Shown here piece after piece: positions 36,673-46,940 of a stretch of 64,000 bases of DNA. The DNA comes from Dryococelus australis (taxonomy: Eukaryota; Arthropoda; Insecta; Phasmatodea; Phasmatidae), in contig CM056998.1 of the NCBI GenBank assembly GCA_029891345.1, forward strand, positions 172,880,332-172,944,331, written 5' to 3'. The position numbers were made by a program, and so were the translations under genes. The notes under the pieces were generated by a model. The model saw nothing but the letters and a program-made list of their open reading frames with translations, did no database searches and was not told where the DNA came from. Numbering within the stretch: the stretch's first letter is position 1; every line of letters begins with the position of its first letter.

Positions 36673-37780
36673 CACTCTAAATTCGAATCGTGTGAGAAAT
36701 CACTGATTCACAGTGAATTTCAACGACTCGAATAAGTGAAAATGGTTACACTTAGAATTAGTATAAAACCACTGATTGTTACAGTGAAAAAATTTCACTG
36801 ATTGAATAAGTGAGAGCCGACTACATTGACGAATTAAATATTGATTTTATTGGATGTAAGCGAAATAAACATATTTACGATAGTTTACTACTTATATTGC
36901 GCAATTTAGCGTAATTAAAAAAAGTAAAAATATTTTTGCAGGTGGCCGGGATTGAACTCATACGCCCTTCGACTCTAGGCCGTTACCTTGCCATCTTTTT
37001 TTCCGTTTACTTTCATTTGACGTTGTTCTGACATTTGACATTGACAAAGGTCTAGTAAAACTCACTTGCTGACAAATCCCAGTGCTACAAGCAAACTGAA
37101 AATCTTCCGCGACCCTCCGACTACAGGTCAGCCACCCTACCCCTGAGCTATGAGGGCAGGGCTCCAACTGTGTTACCACTCTAACTTCAGATAGTGAAAG
37201 GAAAATACTTATTTTATTGTTTCGCCGAGAAATCCTGAGTATTTCAAATGTATGCACTTAATTTTCGTTTTTAGTTTAATTGGTACCATTAGGATTGTTA
37301 AGACGAATAGTATATATTATTGCCCTCTCTTCGTCACATTATATGCAGTTTAAACCTTCAAACAGAGCGCTATGACGATTACATGAAAACGAAATAACAG
37401 ACGTAAAAATTGAATGTGTGTTCCTATTACTCCATAAAATGGCATTTTGGAAGACGAAACACATATTATAAAGTATTTTGTATTGGTTTTATTAGTTTAT
37501 TCGTTGTTATTTCACGTGATACACGTTGTTTGACGGCCATTTTTAAACGTTGTTTGACGGTAATTTTTACACGCCGTTTAACTGATCCATCGGTCAAAAA
37601 TAAACCACTGAGTAAACAGTGAAAAAAATGACATCAATCAGTGGAAAATGTCACTGAATTAATAAGTGAAGGAAAGCTGCAATTTTTTCACTTATTTATT
37701 CACCGAAGTTACTGTTCAGCCAGGCAGATACGTTTAACTGATTTAAACAGTGAAATTCTCACTGTTTCAGATTTAGAGTG
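36673..37780. mobile_element. Non-autonomous DNA transposon with CACTCTAAAT ends, inserted in an S3 SINE
   Basis: Left end CACTCTAAATTCGAATCGTG, right end inverted as CACTCTAAATCTGAAACAGT; similarity continues into GTGAGAAATCACTG versus GTGAGAATTTCACTG. Subterminal motifs of the form CACTGATT..AATAAGTGA recur near 36700, 36800, 37650 and 37695. A doubled GTTTGACGG motif lies at 37530-37560. Two tRNA-like SINE heads sit inside. No transposase was found. Confidence 0.65.
36935..37168 (-). repeat. tRNA-like SINE sequences inside the CACTCTAAAT transposon
   Basis: 36935-36990 on the minus strand shows TGGCAAGGTAACGGCC and a B-box-like GAGTTCAATCCCGGC. 37050-37168 belongs to a second family (S2): CACTTGCTGACAAAT, CAGTG, ACAAGC, AACTGA and AATCT are shared in order with 45655-45710. 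Both lie on the minus strand. Confidence 0.5.
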
Positions 37781-37815
37781 TCATGTTAGCGCTATCAACT
37801 AGACGTCAAGACACA
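37781..37815 (+). repeat. tRNA-related SINE (S3), right part
   Basis: TAGCGCTATCAACTAGACGT followed by CAAGAC continues the S3 family beyond the transposon insertion, matching GCTATTGCTGTCAACGAGAC-type sequence on the minus strand at 2345-2370. Confidence 0.5.
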
Positions 37816-37849
37816 CCATAATGACTTCACCAATATTATTTGCATCCAT

Positions 37850-38560
37850 GTAAAGGAAAATAGGCTCTTTAGTTATATTGATAACTTCTTGTTGATATAT
37901 AGATAGCATGAAGATCTTCTAAAGTTTCCAGATTGTCGTCCACTGTACAAATAAAAATTGCTATTTGTGTGGTATCAGTTATATCAATATTTTCATCCAG
38001 CGCCAGCGATTAACACAAGCAACTCTCCAATCTGTTCTTCGAGGTTTCTTCCACATTCGCAGCTAGTTCTCCCACACTACGCGTGTAAATATCCCTAATT
38101 TTATTGAAGTACTGCTGCGAAAAGGCATTCTTTGACTATTTCTCAATCAATAAAAGATTTATAATTCTTAGCGATTACTTCACCAATTACAAAACTGTGT
38201 TTTACAACCTCGTCACCGTGATTGGTTACTCGCTTGAATACAGACCCCTGTAAATTCAGTTATTTCGTTAGCAGCTTTACCTTGTCTGTTCATTACTGGC
38301 ATTGAAGTTATGAGAATTGTTTGGCATGTTTCCATTCGTAATGTCTCCTAAAGCTATGTTCAATAACAACATAAATAATTTCTTTTCGTTTAAAAAAGGA
38401 AACTTTATACTATTTTCAACAATGAAGTATAGCTCTTTACTCTTCTCATTGACACTCCGACACACTTCGCTAAAATCTCGGATTTTTGACCCACTTGCTG
38501 TTATGAAATGATGTTCGGGCTCTAAGTAGCAGTTGCAGAAGTATGTCTTTACTTTTTCTC
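37850..38560 (-). pseudogene. Decayed hAT-superfamily transposase (GTF2IRD2/Charlie-like)
   Basis: Read on the minus strand, a broken frame begins near 38560 with a C-x-C-rich segment, passes through an unbroken stretch (38465-38277) and then shifts frame more than once. The best-preserved block (38005-37910) reads LALDENIDITDTTQIAIF followed by an acidic, leucine-rich stretch. This is the motif around the first catalytic aspartate of hAT transposases of the kind domesticated in GTF2IRD2 (typically LALDES.D.TDTAQL.IFIR). In-frame stops (one after KNYKSFID) and frameshifts show it is not functional. The C-terminal half, with the remaining catalytic residues and dimerisation domain, is absent. 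The Gypsy remnant starts within about 80 bp on the other side. Confidence 0.6.
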
Positions 38561-38639
38561 AGATCGCGCTCCGAATGTGCCAACCTTACAACACTGGAAC
38601 AAAGTTTTCAATCTGACATGATTAATAAAACGGGTAATG

Positions 38640-39757
38640 TAAACCTAAACACAACCATTCTTCACCACTATCTTGATTTTGAAATTGGCGAATCTGTCTG
38701 ATGCTGGGGGGGCGTTTGGGGAAATGAACTCCATAGATGAATTGAGAAAACTGGCCGAAGTTTGGTGCGAGTGGAGTCAACCGAGGTAGTGGTGGGTGAG
38801 CCCATTCCAATTTTTAAATTCCTGAATCATCTTCCCTCTGACTTTCAAAGCCGATTACCTTACCTGAAGAGGTTAAATTTGTCGGAAGTGGTTGAATTTT
38901 TAGGAGATATAGGAAAGTCAGTGGCACTGAAGATCTGTCTGCTCACGATGGTCTATGCAGCATGTTTGTTCAGAATTCCTGAAGGAATACAGGACATATT
39001 GAGTCAGGCTAGTGAAGAAGATTGGGAACTAGTTCGTTTGAATGAAAAACTACTTTCTCGAGTAGCTTCTTCTGTAGGTTGAAATCAGAAAAGGCTTATG
39101 GTTTTGTCTCGTGAACAAAAAACAGGGGAGACCATGAGGGAATTCGTGCTTGGAACCATGAGATTTGTGGAGATCTTAGGTTGTCCATCTGATGAGGGAT
39201 ATCTGGTTGAAATTATGCTACACAATTCGGCACCGAGAAATAGCAGTTTTTATTTTCTGAAAAGGCCGACCTCGCTTGATGATTTGTTGAAATTAGTTAT
39301 TCAAATTTAAATTACTATTGGAGATGCAAAGCAAAAAGAGGAGTTGTGTGGTTTTTGTGGGAAAAATAATTATAAGCCCGAAAATTGTTTTCGTAAGAAG
39401 AAAATAGAGGAGATACACTCCGTGATGATGAGGGTGGGATCAGATCCCCTTTCATCTCGGCAGGAAGGTAAAGGTTTGGGTCAGTCTACAGTCAAGATTA
39501 ATAAGGAGGTGAAGGATATTCATCCAAAGGAGGAACCCAAAACTTGTCTTGCCTGCCAGTAAAAGGGGCATCTGGCTAGAGAATGCCCGAAGAGGTTGAT
39601 GAGGAGGTGTTTTAGGTGTAGGAAGGAGGGGCATGCTATACAGGATTGTCCCGAGAACGAAGGTATAAGTAAGGTGAAATGTTATTTATGTTTAGAGGAA
39701 GGGCAGGTTCAAAGGGTGTGCCCCTGGTTTAAAAAACACGGAAGGCATACATTGTAA
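38640..39757 (+). pseudogene. gag: Gag remnant with zinc knuckles
   Basis: One frame runs from about 38760 to 39757, broken only by TGA at 39080, TAA at 39308, TAA at 39560 and its final TAA. The N-terminal part resembles a retrotransposon capsid region. The C-terminal part has four cysteine clusters: CGFCGKNNYKPENC near 39345, a C-x2-C-x4-H-x4-C knuckle interrupted by the stop at 39560, an intact CCHC knuckle CFRCRKEGHAIQDC near 39611, and CYLCLEEGQVQRVC near 39680 in which Q replaces H. Lysine/glutamate-rich linkers separate them. Gag would package the element's RNA in cytoplasmic particles. The stops make this copy non-functional. Confidence 0.8.
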
Positions 39758-40053
39758 TTACTTTCAAAAAAAATAAAAGAGGGTTTAATTTATGTGTCGG
39801 TGTTATTTGGTAATATTTATGTGAGTGCTCTAGTTGACTCGGGAGCATCTACCTCTATATTGAGTCAGGGCTGTTATGAAAGGTTTCGAGGAGAAAATCC
39901 CGGGAGTATTTTTGAAGAGGAAGTAGAAAAGAATAGGGTTTTTTCTATAACAGATGGAGGATATATCCAGACAGTATGGACAGTTATAGTTAGTATCAAT
40001 ATAGATCGATTTTCGTGGAAAATTAGGTTTCATGTCATTCCAGGGGTCTCATA
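39758..40053 (+). pseudogene. Retropepsin (aspartic protease) remnant
   Basis: In the same frame as Gag, the active-site triplet appears as ALVDSGASTSILS (around 39827-39865), the D-S-G-A type of Gypsy proteases. The conserved ILGxDFL motif at the end of the domain is present as AILGVDFLGH but one frame over, after a single-base frameshift near 40050 that also brings in a stop. Length (~95 codons) is normal for a retropepsin. It would cleave the Gag-Pol polyprotein. Confidence 0.8.
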
Positions 40054-41306
40054 GCAATTCTGGGAGTGGATTTCTTGGGACATACTCGGTCCAATATTGA
40101 TTTTCAACGAAGAAGTTTGACTATTGCGCTTGCCCTGGGTGAAATAGTTACACTTGAAGGAAAACCGATGGAGTGGCGTGCTCAAGAAGTTCGAAAATTG
40201 GATGAGAATGATGTGAAGGAAATGGAATTGTTACGACAAGAATTTAGTGATTTTATTTCTTATGACCTGGGTCATTGCAATTTATATCCTATAAAGCTTA
40301 AACTTAAGGATAGTGACCAGGTGTCCTCTCTGCCTTATCGTGTCTCTCCTCCTAAAGGGAAAATATTAAAAGAGCATATAAAGGAGTTACAGGATATTAT
40401 GGTAGCAGAACATTCCTCCAGTATGTACACTAGCCCAGTATTTTTAGTTCCAAAAAGGTCTCCAGGGAAATTAAGAATGGTCTGTGATTACTGGAAAATA
40501 AATTTTAAAAAAATTTAGACCCATTTCCCATTCCACGTATTGATAGTGTATTGCAACACGTGGGGCAAGCCAAGTACTTCACGATATTTGACCTGAATCA
40601 AGCATTTTTACAATCCGAACAAGATCAGGATTCCCAGGATCTACTGACTTTTGTTACCCCTTGGGGTCTCTATCAGTGGACCCGTTTACCAATTGGAGCA
40701 AATTGTGGGCCTCAGGCAATGTCTAGAATTTTATTTTATTTCTTGGGGGAATACCTTTATAAGTTTGTGTTCTTATATATAGAAGAGCATCTTCAGCATT
40801 TAAGGTTATTATTAGAGGCTTTAAGGAAGGCAGGGTTGACTATCAAACCTGATAAAATCCCATGAGCTGAGAATCACGTTCGCTACCTGGGATTTGTGAT
40901 TTCAGAAGGGACATCGAGAACCGATCCTGAGAAGATAAAGCTGATTGTGATGTTTCCTGAGCCAAAGACTCTGAAGGGAGTTAGACGATTTCTAGGCATG
41001 GTGGGGTTCTACGCCAAGTTTATCCCGGATTTTGCCACCATTGCTGGGACTTTAAATCATTTGAAGAAAAAGGGGGTAGAGTTTGTATGGGGAGTAGAGC
41101 AGAAACGAGAATTTACTGTCCTAAAGGAGAGGTTATTATCTCTGCCAGTATTAACCTTGCCGGATTTTACAAAGAGTTTTTCTCTGCATGTTGATGCCAG
41201 TGTGAATGCATTAGGAGCTGTGTTAAAACAGGTGGTAGAGGGACATTTAGCGCCCATAGCTTTTGCAAGCAGATTACTGACTCGGGCTGAGAGGAAATAT
41301 ACTGCT

Positions 41307-41354
<48 letters not shown>

Positions 41355-41693
41355 TGTGTGTGCCTATCTTTCCTGTATGGTATGGAGAAATTCTATAATT
41401 ATCTCGAGACTTAGACTTTTGAGTTGTATACAAATAACCAAGCACTGAAGTGGCTGTTGAAATCTGATAAACATGTGAGGCGATTAGATAGGTGGCTGGC
41501 GAGGTTCACTCATTTAATGTTTACTATACATAATGTTAGTGGGAAAGAAAATATAGTGGCCGACTGTTTGTCTAGGATGTTTTCCCCTGAAGATTATGAT
41601 GGAATATCGGAAAAAGGGGTCGTTGTGACAGATAAGGGAAATATGCAAGAAGAGGAGATTGAGGGAGGGAAAAACAAGGAAGAGGTAAAATGA
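40054..41693 (+). pseudogene. Reverse transcriptase-RNase H remnant, catalytic YxDD lost
   Basis: RT starts after the protease (LPYRVSPPKGKILKEHIKEL, PVFLVPKRSPGKLRMVCDY), shifts frame near 40510, and continues FTIFDLNQAFLQ (first catalytic aspartate kept). The palm motif should read Y-x-D-D, but here FLYI runs straight into EEHLQHL, so both aspartates and several following residues are deleted (near 40780). In-frame stops occur at 40863 and 41412. The connection domain (RRFLGMVGFYAKFIPDFA) and RNase H (HVDASVNALGAVL) follow. RNase H is broken at AERKYTAYERE by a GA microsatellite (41310-41352) before the motif resumes at LYGMEKFYNYLET, then TNNQALKWLL and HNVSGKENIVADCLSR. The enzyme cannot be active. 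Confidence 0.88.
41310..41362 (+). repeat. (GA)n(TG)n microsatellite inside the RNase H coding motif
   Basis: About 21 GA units, then about 5 TG units, placed exactly where RNase H of this class encodes E-R-E. It adds an E-R dipeptide run in frame 3. Confidence 0.95.
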
Positions 41694-42950
41694 ATCGAGG
41701 GGGGAAAGGATGAGGTATGATTCTTGTTGGTGTTGGTACTTTTTCCTAATTATTTAAATATATAGTATCAATGAATTGTTCGTGAATGTCAGCAACTCAT
41801 TGAGGAAATAAAAAAAATGAAAATGGGGATTATGGTCTTTATAAAGGGTTTTTAGGAAAAAGGAACAAAAATGAAAGTTTGTGGTTTTTGTGTCAGGAGA
41901 TCTCAGGCGAATGTTGTTTAGTTGGTGGGGTGGGCACCAGGGACGGAAGTACATTTCACCGGATACAAGAGTTATTTATTTGGCCGAATATGAGATCGCA
42001 GATTGAGGATTGGGTCCGAATGTGTAATGAGTTTCAAGTAGTAAAAGCTTGAAATAGTAAGGCTGTGAGGAGATACTGTGGTGAGGTTGCGAAATTCCCC
42101 TGGAAAAGGGTTTACTTGGATGTAGTGGGACCCTTGCCCAGCGGTACTAAAGGGTTTGTGTATATCCTAGTGGGAGTAGATAGTTTTACTAAATTTGTTT
42201 TATATTTTCCTCTCCGGGCTGTGAAAAGTGCTGAGATCTGTACGATTCTGGAAGGTAGACTCTTTGCTGTGTTTGGTTCACCAGCCGGTACAGTATGCGA
42301 TAGTGCAGCTTATTTTAGTTCTGTGGAAATTAAGGAGATACTGTTTTGCTGGGTAGTATAGTTGATATTTACGGCACCATATCATTCACAAACTAATGCT
42401 GTGCATAGGTATGGTAGCAATTTAAAGGTCTTGTTGAGGATTTTTCAAAGCTGGAACCCAGAGGAAATGGGACTAAGTGTTGATTCAAATGGGTTTGTGT
42501 TTCAACAGTGTAATGAGTGGGGCCACAAAACATACTCCGGCAGAGCTTTTTTTTTTTGGTCAGAAGCTCTTGCACCCACTGCTGAACGCTTGGTCTTTAA
42601 TTGGTCCTGAGTGGGTCAGAGTTGATGTAAATTATATGGAGAAAGTGTGAGATGATGTTACTTTAAATTTAAAGAAGTATCATCAAACGTTAGAGAAGTA
42701 TAAGAAAACAAAGGGGGAAGTAAATTTTAAAGTAGGAGATCTTGTGTTGCTAGAAGCTCATCCTTTGTCCTCCAAAGAGGATTTTTATGGTGAAAATGGT
42801 GCCAAAATGGTTAAGACCCTTTGAAGGGGTATCCTTTTTGACGCCTGCCACTTTATTGTTAAAGGATATTCAAAACCCCTATCGATTTCAAAAGGCGCAC
42901 ATTAGTACTGTTAAGGTATATCTTGAGTAATATTAATTTTTTTTAGGCTG
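41694..42950 (+). pseudogene. Integrase remnant, catalytic glutamate replaced
   Basis: The HHCC zinc region is scattered over two frames: GGHQGRKY near 41930, then LFIWPNMRSQIEDW and MCNEF near 41972-42030, where the second cysteine of the C-x2-C pair is F. A TGA follows at about 42050. The core has D in VYLDVVGPLPSG (near 42119) and D in TVCDSAAYF (near 42300), then a TAG, then PYHSQTNAVHRYGSNLK. The D-D-35-E glutamate is expected before R-Y and is H here. The C-terminal domain remains as FKVGDLVLLEAHPLSSK (near 42730). No chromodomain is seen. Integrase would insert the element's cDNA; this copy cannot. Confidence 0.85.
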
Positions 42951-42994
42951 TGTTTTATTTGTTTGAATGTATGGTATTAGGGGGGGGGGGAAGG

Positions 42995-45077
42995 TGTGAC
43001 GGAATTTACCGTCACCAAGGTCTTTTTGTGTTTTATGTATGCATTTCTTTTCAGTATCGGACGCTTGACTGAGTTGCTTCACGCATGACAGGGATGTGTA
43101 GCGTGTGGAGGCGCGCTGAAGCGATTAGGTACAAGTGCAGATAATGCGATCGCGCAGTTTGGTTCGCGTGCCAAATGAAGAATTTGTCTGTAAATTATAG
43201 ATAGCATGCCAATTCGTGGTATAGAGGGTGCTCGAGAAGCCTGGTCTCAGGGCGAGGGTGCAGAGGAGTAAGGGTATTGCTGGGTATATATTGAGGACGC
43301 GCAGTAGGCTCGGGGAGAGGGTAAACCACTGAGCGAGTGGATCCACCCTTGGTTGACGAACTTCGAGAAGCCGACCTGAGAGAAATGTTAAGTATTGCCA
43401 CAATGGGGACTTATACAATCCGCGCTAACTCAGAAGAGGTACTTGTAATTTTCGCGAGTGTCCCGATGTCTGACTTGGAAAATATGTGGTAGCAGCATTT
43501 TTGCGAGACTCAGAAAAGGAACTTAGAATTTCGTCGAGTCACTCAGAAATCAGGTAAAAACGAATGATTATGCTTGATGAAAGGGTTGAGTTCGTGGGCT
43601 CTCGGTAGTGTGAGGTAGTAAACAGGAAGTGAACAGTGTTTTGACTTTGATCAATTTTACGTTTGGAAAAAGGTGTATTGTAGTTCATGGGAGTAGGGCG
43701 AGCTGAAGAGGTATCGGCCAGAAAATCGTTGGGGTTGGTGCCAAAACTCGAAGTCCGAGGGAGACCAAAAATATATCTCTTTTGGTAGTTAGAGATAGGT
43801 TAATGGAGGTTGTGCCAAAAATGTTAGACGACAAAAAATTTAAAAATCTCTTGAACTGGGAATGAGGTGTGGTATAAAAGTAAATATGTGTAGTAACGCC
43901 AAGGTGCTGTTTTTCACTTCAGTGGAGACAGGTAAAGGGTAATATCCTTGGGTTTGTTCCTTGCTGAATGTGTGTAGTAAGGCCAGAGCGCTGTCTGTCA
44001 CTTCGGTGAAGATGGGTAAATGAGAATATCCTTGCTTCTTGTTCTTACTGGCTGTGCGTGTGTTTGAATGCCGAGGCCAGTGTGCCGTCTTTCACTCAGG
44101 TGGAGATGGGTAAATGAGAGTATCATTGGCATTTGGTTTCAGGATGAGTTTGGTGAACGTGTCTCTTTTCAAGAGTACCGAGGCAGCCAGAGGAAAAAAA
44201 AGGGAGGGGAGAAAATATAAGAGGGCAAAGTCATGGCCAATGTAACTTACTTTCAGACCAGTTTTTTTTTTTGCAGGTCAGGCATATTAGAGATCCTCGA
44301 AAATTAATATTTTGCTGTACCAGGTTCCCCTTTTTAAAGAGATTATTTTGGAGTCGTAAGGATAGGTGTCAGTATACTTATGAATTTGAAGATATTTAAT
44401 TGTATAAAAGTTTTGCATGTTGAAATGGTTTGTAACTAAAATATGGGTTTAAGAGGGATGTTGTAAGCGATTTTGTAATAATGAGATAATTGGTAAAGTT
44501 CGTATAAACTTTTAGGTTTTTTTATACACAAGCTTTTGCTATAACTAGTATACTAGTATGTGAGTAAGATATGTAAGCATATGGGCTGTGATACAGATAT
44601 TTTAAGTGAATGTGCGACGTTTTTGATAGGATGGTGAAGTAGCTTGGGTAAACATGTTAGTACAAGTTTCAGTGTGATATCAAAGAAAAAAAAATATATA
44701 TATATATTTGAACTATAAGAGTAAATGTTGGAGAATTTTTGTGAGTTTATGAGGAATTGTAAATCTTGAAATTAAGTTGTAAAAGAAGAATATAATTGAA
44801 ATTACCAAAACGAATGTTGGGATGAAGTTGTAAAAGAGATATATATATATATATAATTAAGTTACCCATAAACTCAAATGTATGTTGTTATGTGTTGGTG
44901 CACGTATGAAATGTTTTCCTATCCTGGACGGAACAAATACTGCATTATGGAAAATCTAAGTGTTTTGGAGTAGGTTCAGTGATACCTATCCACCCTTGTT
45001 CCTGATCTTGTTAAAGTAAAGTAGGGTGGCAGGAGGGGTGGAGTAATTGTGACGGGGCTTGAAGGAGTGCCGTTACA
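42995..45077 (+). repeat. 3' LTR of the Gypsy element (2083 bp, TG...CA)
   Basis: Starts TGTGACGGAATTTACCGTCA directly after the polypurine tract and ends GTGCCGTTACA. Both ends match the second copy at 47733-48868: the start, the GGGTGGCAGGAGGGGTGGAG block and the GACGG end. Each terminus contains an inverted GTGACGG/CCGTCAC pair. It holds three copies of an ~84-92 bp repeat (43886-44135) that the second copy has once, which explains part of the length difference. Two short AT tracts lie at 44695 and 44839. A promoter and polyadenylation site are expected here but not identified. Confidence 0.75.
43886..44135 (+). repeat. Tandem triplication within the LTR (~84-92 bp unit)
   Basis: GTGTAGTAACGCCAAGG, GTGTAGTAAGGCCAGAG and TTGAATGCCGAGGCCAGTG each begin a unit that continues CTGTC/TTTCACTTCAGTGGAGA, GGTAAATGAGAATATCCTTG. 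The LTR at 47733 has a single unit near 47930-47975. Confidence 0.8.
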
Positions 45078-45133
45078 ATTTTAAAACGCTGTTCTACAGA
45101 AGAATACATACCTTAAACCGAGGTCTACATGCA

Positions 45134-45172
45134 TCGAATTTTTGTAACTTTTCTGTGGTTACAAAAATTCGA
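45134..45172. other. Perfect 15 bp inverted repeat (hairpin)
   Basis: TCGAATTTTTGTAAC and its exact complement are separated by 9 bases, 57 bp beyond the LTR end. Confidence 0.85.
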
Positions 45173-45179
45173 CCAAATT

Positions 45180-45540
45180 TATGGTCCAATAAACAAATTT
45201 ATGAATGGGCTATCTAAAACCGACTTTAATTTTTTTTGCCCTGAGAAATGATTTATATTGAAATATTCCATAGATTTTAGAGACTGTTAAAAATTTCTTT
45301 CTTTGGCGGTAAAGTGCTGATGAAAATGTATCCAGAGATGATTGTAAACTCTCCGTAAAATTATGGACACATTTATTTTCAAATACCGACTATCCGTCAA
45401 TTTCACGATACTCTCAGTTTATTTCCTAGTTATATTTTTGAACTTACAGTTTAAAATAAATCACCGATAGTAATAAAATTTCAATTGTTGTTATTTGGGT
45501 GTTCTACTGTGTATAAAAAAGGTATTTAAGAAAGCTGATC
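45180..45540. other. No feature recognised
   Basis: AT-rich, with no supported frame or repeat. Confidence 0.4.
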
Positions 45541-45544
45541 CATT

Positions 45545-45785
45545 GCATTCTTTAGCAAGGCTTGAACCCGAAACAAGTAGTCCCTACTTCACAACTCTAA
45601 CCACTTTTTTTGTCGTTGTTTTTGTAGTTGTATTGAAGCGACGTTGCCGAGCTCAAGTGAGACCCACTTGCTGACAAATTCTCAGTGTGACAAGCGAACT
45701 GAGAATCTGCCTCGGAGGGGCCGGGGTTCGAATCCAGGACCCCTCGATTACTAGTTGGCCACTCTACCACTCTCACAGGGCTTCA
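45545..45785 (-). repeat. tRNA-derived SINE, family S2, plus an adjoining tRNA-like head
   Basis: On the minus strand GAGAGTGGTAGAGTGGCC (A-box) and GGATTCGAACCCCGG (B-box) are correctly spaced at 45785-45715, followed by the S2 body shared with 37050-37168 (CAGTT, TTGT-CACTGAGAATTTGTCAG, AAGTGGG). Just to the left, 45545-45605 has a second pair, GTGGTTAGAGTTGTG and CGGGTTCAAGCC. Neither folds into a full tRNA. Confidence 0.55.
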
Positions 45786-45789
45786 ATAA

Positions 45790-46385
45790 TCTATAACCCT
45801 CACATGATGCTCGTGGTATAACTTTTCTATTTCTACTAGAGAAAAACAACCAACTTTTTCAGTTGCTTTTAAAGTTAGTGTATTTTAAGTGTTGCTAAAT
45901 GTTACAGACTCCTGATGCTACTTTTTGATGTTTGAAAGACTAGATCTTAGTGGCGTGGATAAACTATCTGCCGCAGAAACGATAATTTTCCGCTTACAAT
46001 TGCGACGAATGCTTCGTGTAAATTCGGCATTGTTCGTCCCCAAAATCCACAGCTATATGAAATATGGAGAATTTCCGTGTTTCATGTTTACGGACTTAAC
46101 TCCGTTTTTCGTCATTACGGATTGCGTTTCCATATATTTACTGTGAATTTTCGTAAAAGTTTCCGTTAAAATACAGATATTTTTAGCAGTGTGCAATTTC
46201 TTACAATGATGCCCACATGGCAACTACAGAGGCACCTTAAGCTTTATTCAGCAAACGAAAGGAACATATCGTCTTGTGATTCTTGGATGATAACGCAGTA
46301 AGAATTTCGCAGCACGTTTTGATTGCACCACATTAAGAATATAAGTGATACAAAGATGCTACATAGTGAGTATTTAGTAATGCTT
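45790..46385. other. No feature recognised
   Basis: A 73-codon plus frame (45925-46146) lies in a stretch with recurrent TCCGT/TTCCG motifs and resembles nothing I know. Confidence 0.3.
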
Positions 46386-46389
46386 TTTT

Positions 46390-46475
46390 TATAAGGCGGA
46401 GGATTATCCTGGAAGTAGAACTTTAAGAAGGTCTCCAGAAAATTTGAAAAGAAAAAAAAAACCGTGAATGGACTA
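46390..46475 (-). mobile_element. M2-family TIR fragment
   Basis: GGCGGAGGATTATCCTGGAA, GTAGAACTTTA and CCGTGAATGGACTATAG match the inverted left end of the M2 element at 23247-23315. Only this end is present. Confidence 0.6.
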
Positions 46476-46479
46476 TAGT

Positions 46480-46940
46480 AAAAGAGCGTGCGTTTAGCAC
46501 CAGAATTTCTTCACTGTGAAATGAACGGCGTAAGCGTGCAGCTGAAAGTGAAATTTGATCGCAGACGTAGTCAGTGACTGTAAGTGCCGTTTTTTTAAAT
46601 CTACAATGAGCAGTGTGCACTCGTTCGCAGTTGTGGACCTTATGGTCGTAAAATCCGCTCCACACTGGATTGCTCTATTAGCGCCGGATTTATAGCAGTT
46701 CTAGAAAATGTTTCAACTAGCGAGGGAAGCTTCACTCCAGCGTCTTGTCTTGTCGCTAAAGTAAATTCGCAGTTTCTGAACCATATTTTTCAAAAAAACT
46801 ATTCATGAATAATGAGTTTATAGTCCGATTAACATAAAAGTACCTCTTTCTGTGTTAAAATTTAAATTTTTTATTTATTTTATCTACAAATTATGCTATT
46901 TCTTTTATAACTTGCATGAATAATAACAGAGAAAAAACTG
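46480..46940. other. No feature recognised
   Basis: Flank of R1 copy 2. A minus frame at 46423-46665 is unsupported. Confidence 0.3.

Larger units (their letters stand above)
38640..45077 (+). mobile_element. Gypsy-class LTR retrotransposon, 5'-truncated and decayed
   Basis: Order Gag (zinc knuckles) - protease - reverse transcriptase - RNase H - integrase - polypurine tract - LTR, which is the Gypsy (Metaviridae-type) order. No 5' LTR or primer-binding site is visible upstream; the sequence before ~38640 is hAT relic instead, so the left part is lost. At least two frameshifts and about nine stops lie in the coding part. The polypurine tract (AGGGGGGGGGGAAGG, 42980-42994) abuts the LTR start. 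No envelope-like gene is present. Confidence 0.9.

Noticed and set aside
42995-45077. Envelope gene downstream of the integrase
   Set aside because: No open frame of useful length follows the integrase; the polypurine tract and LTR start directly after it.
45715-45785. Functional tRNA gene on the minus strand
   Set aside because: A and B boxes are well spaced, but acceptor and anticodon arms do not pair and the sequence continues into an S2 SINE body.
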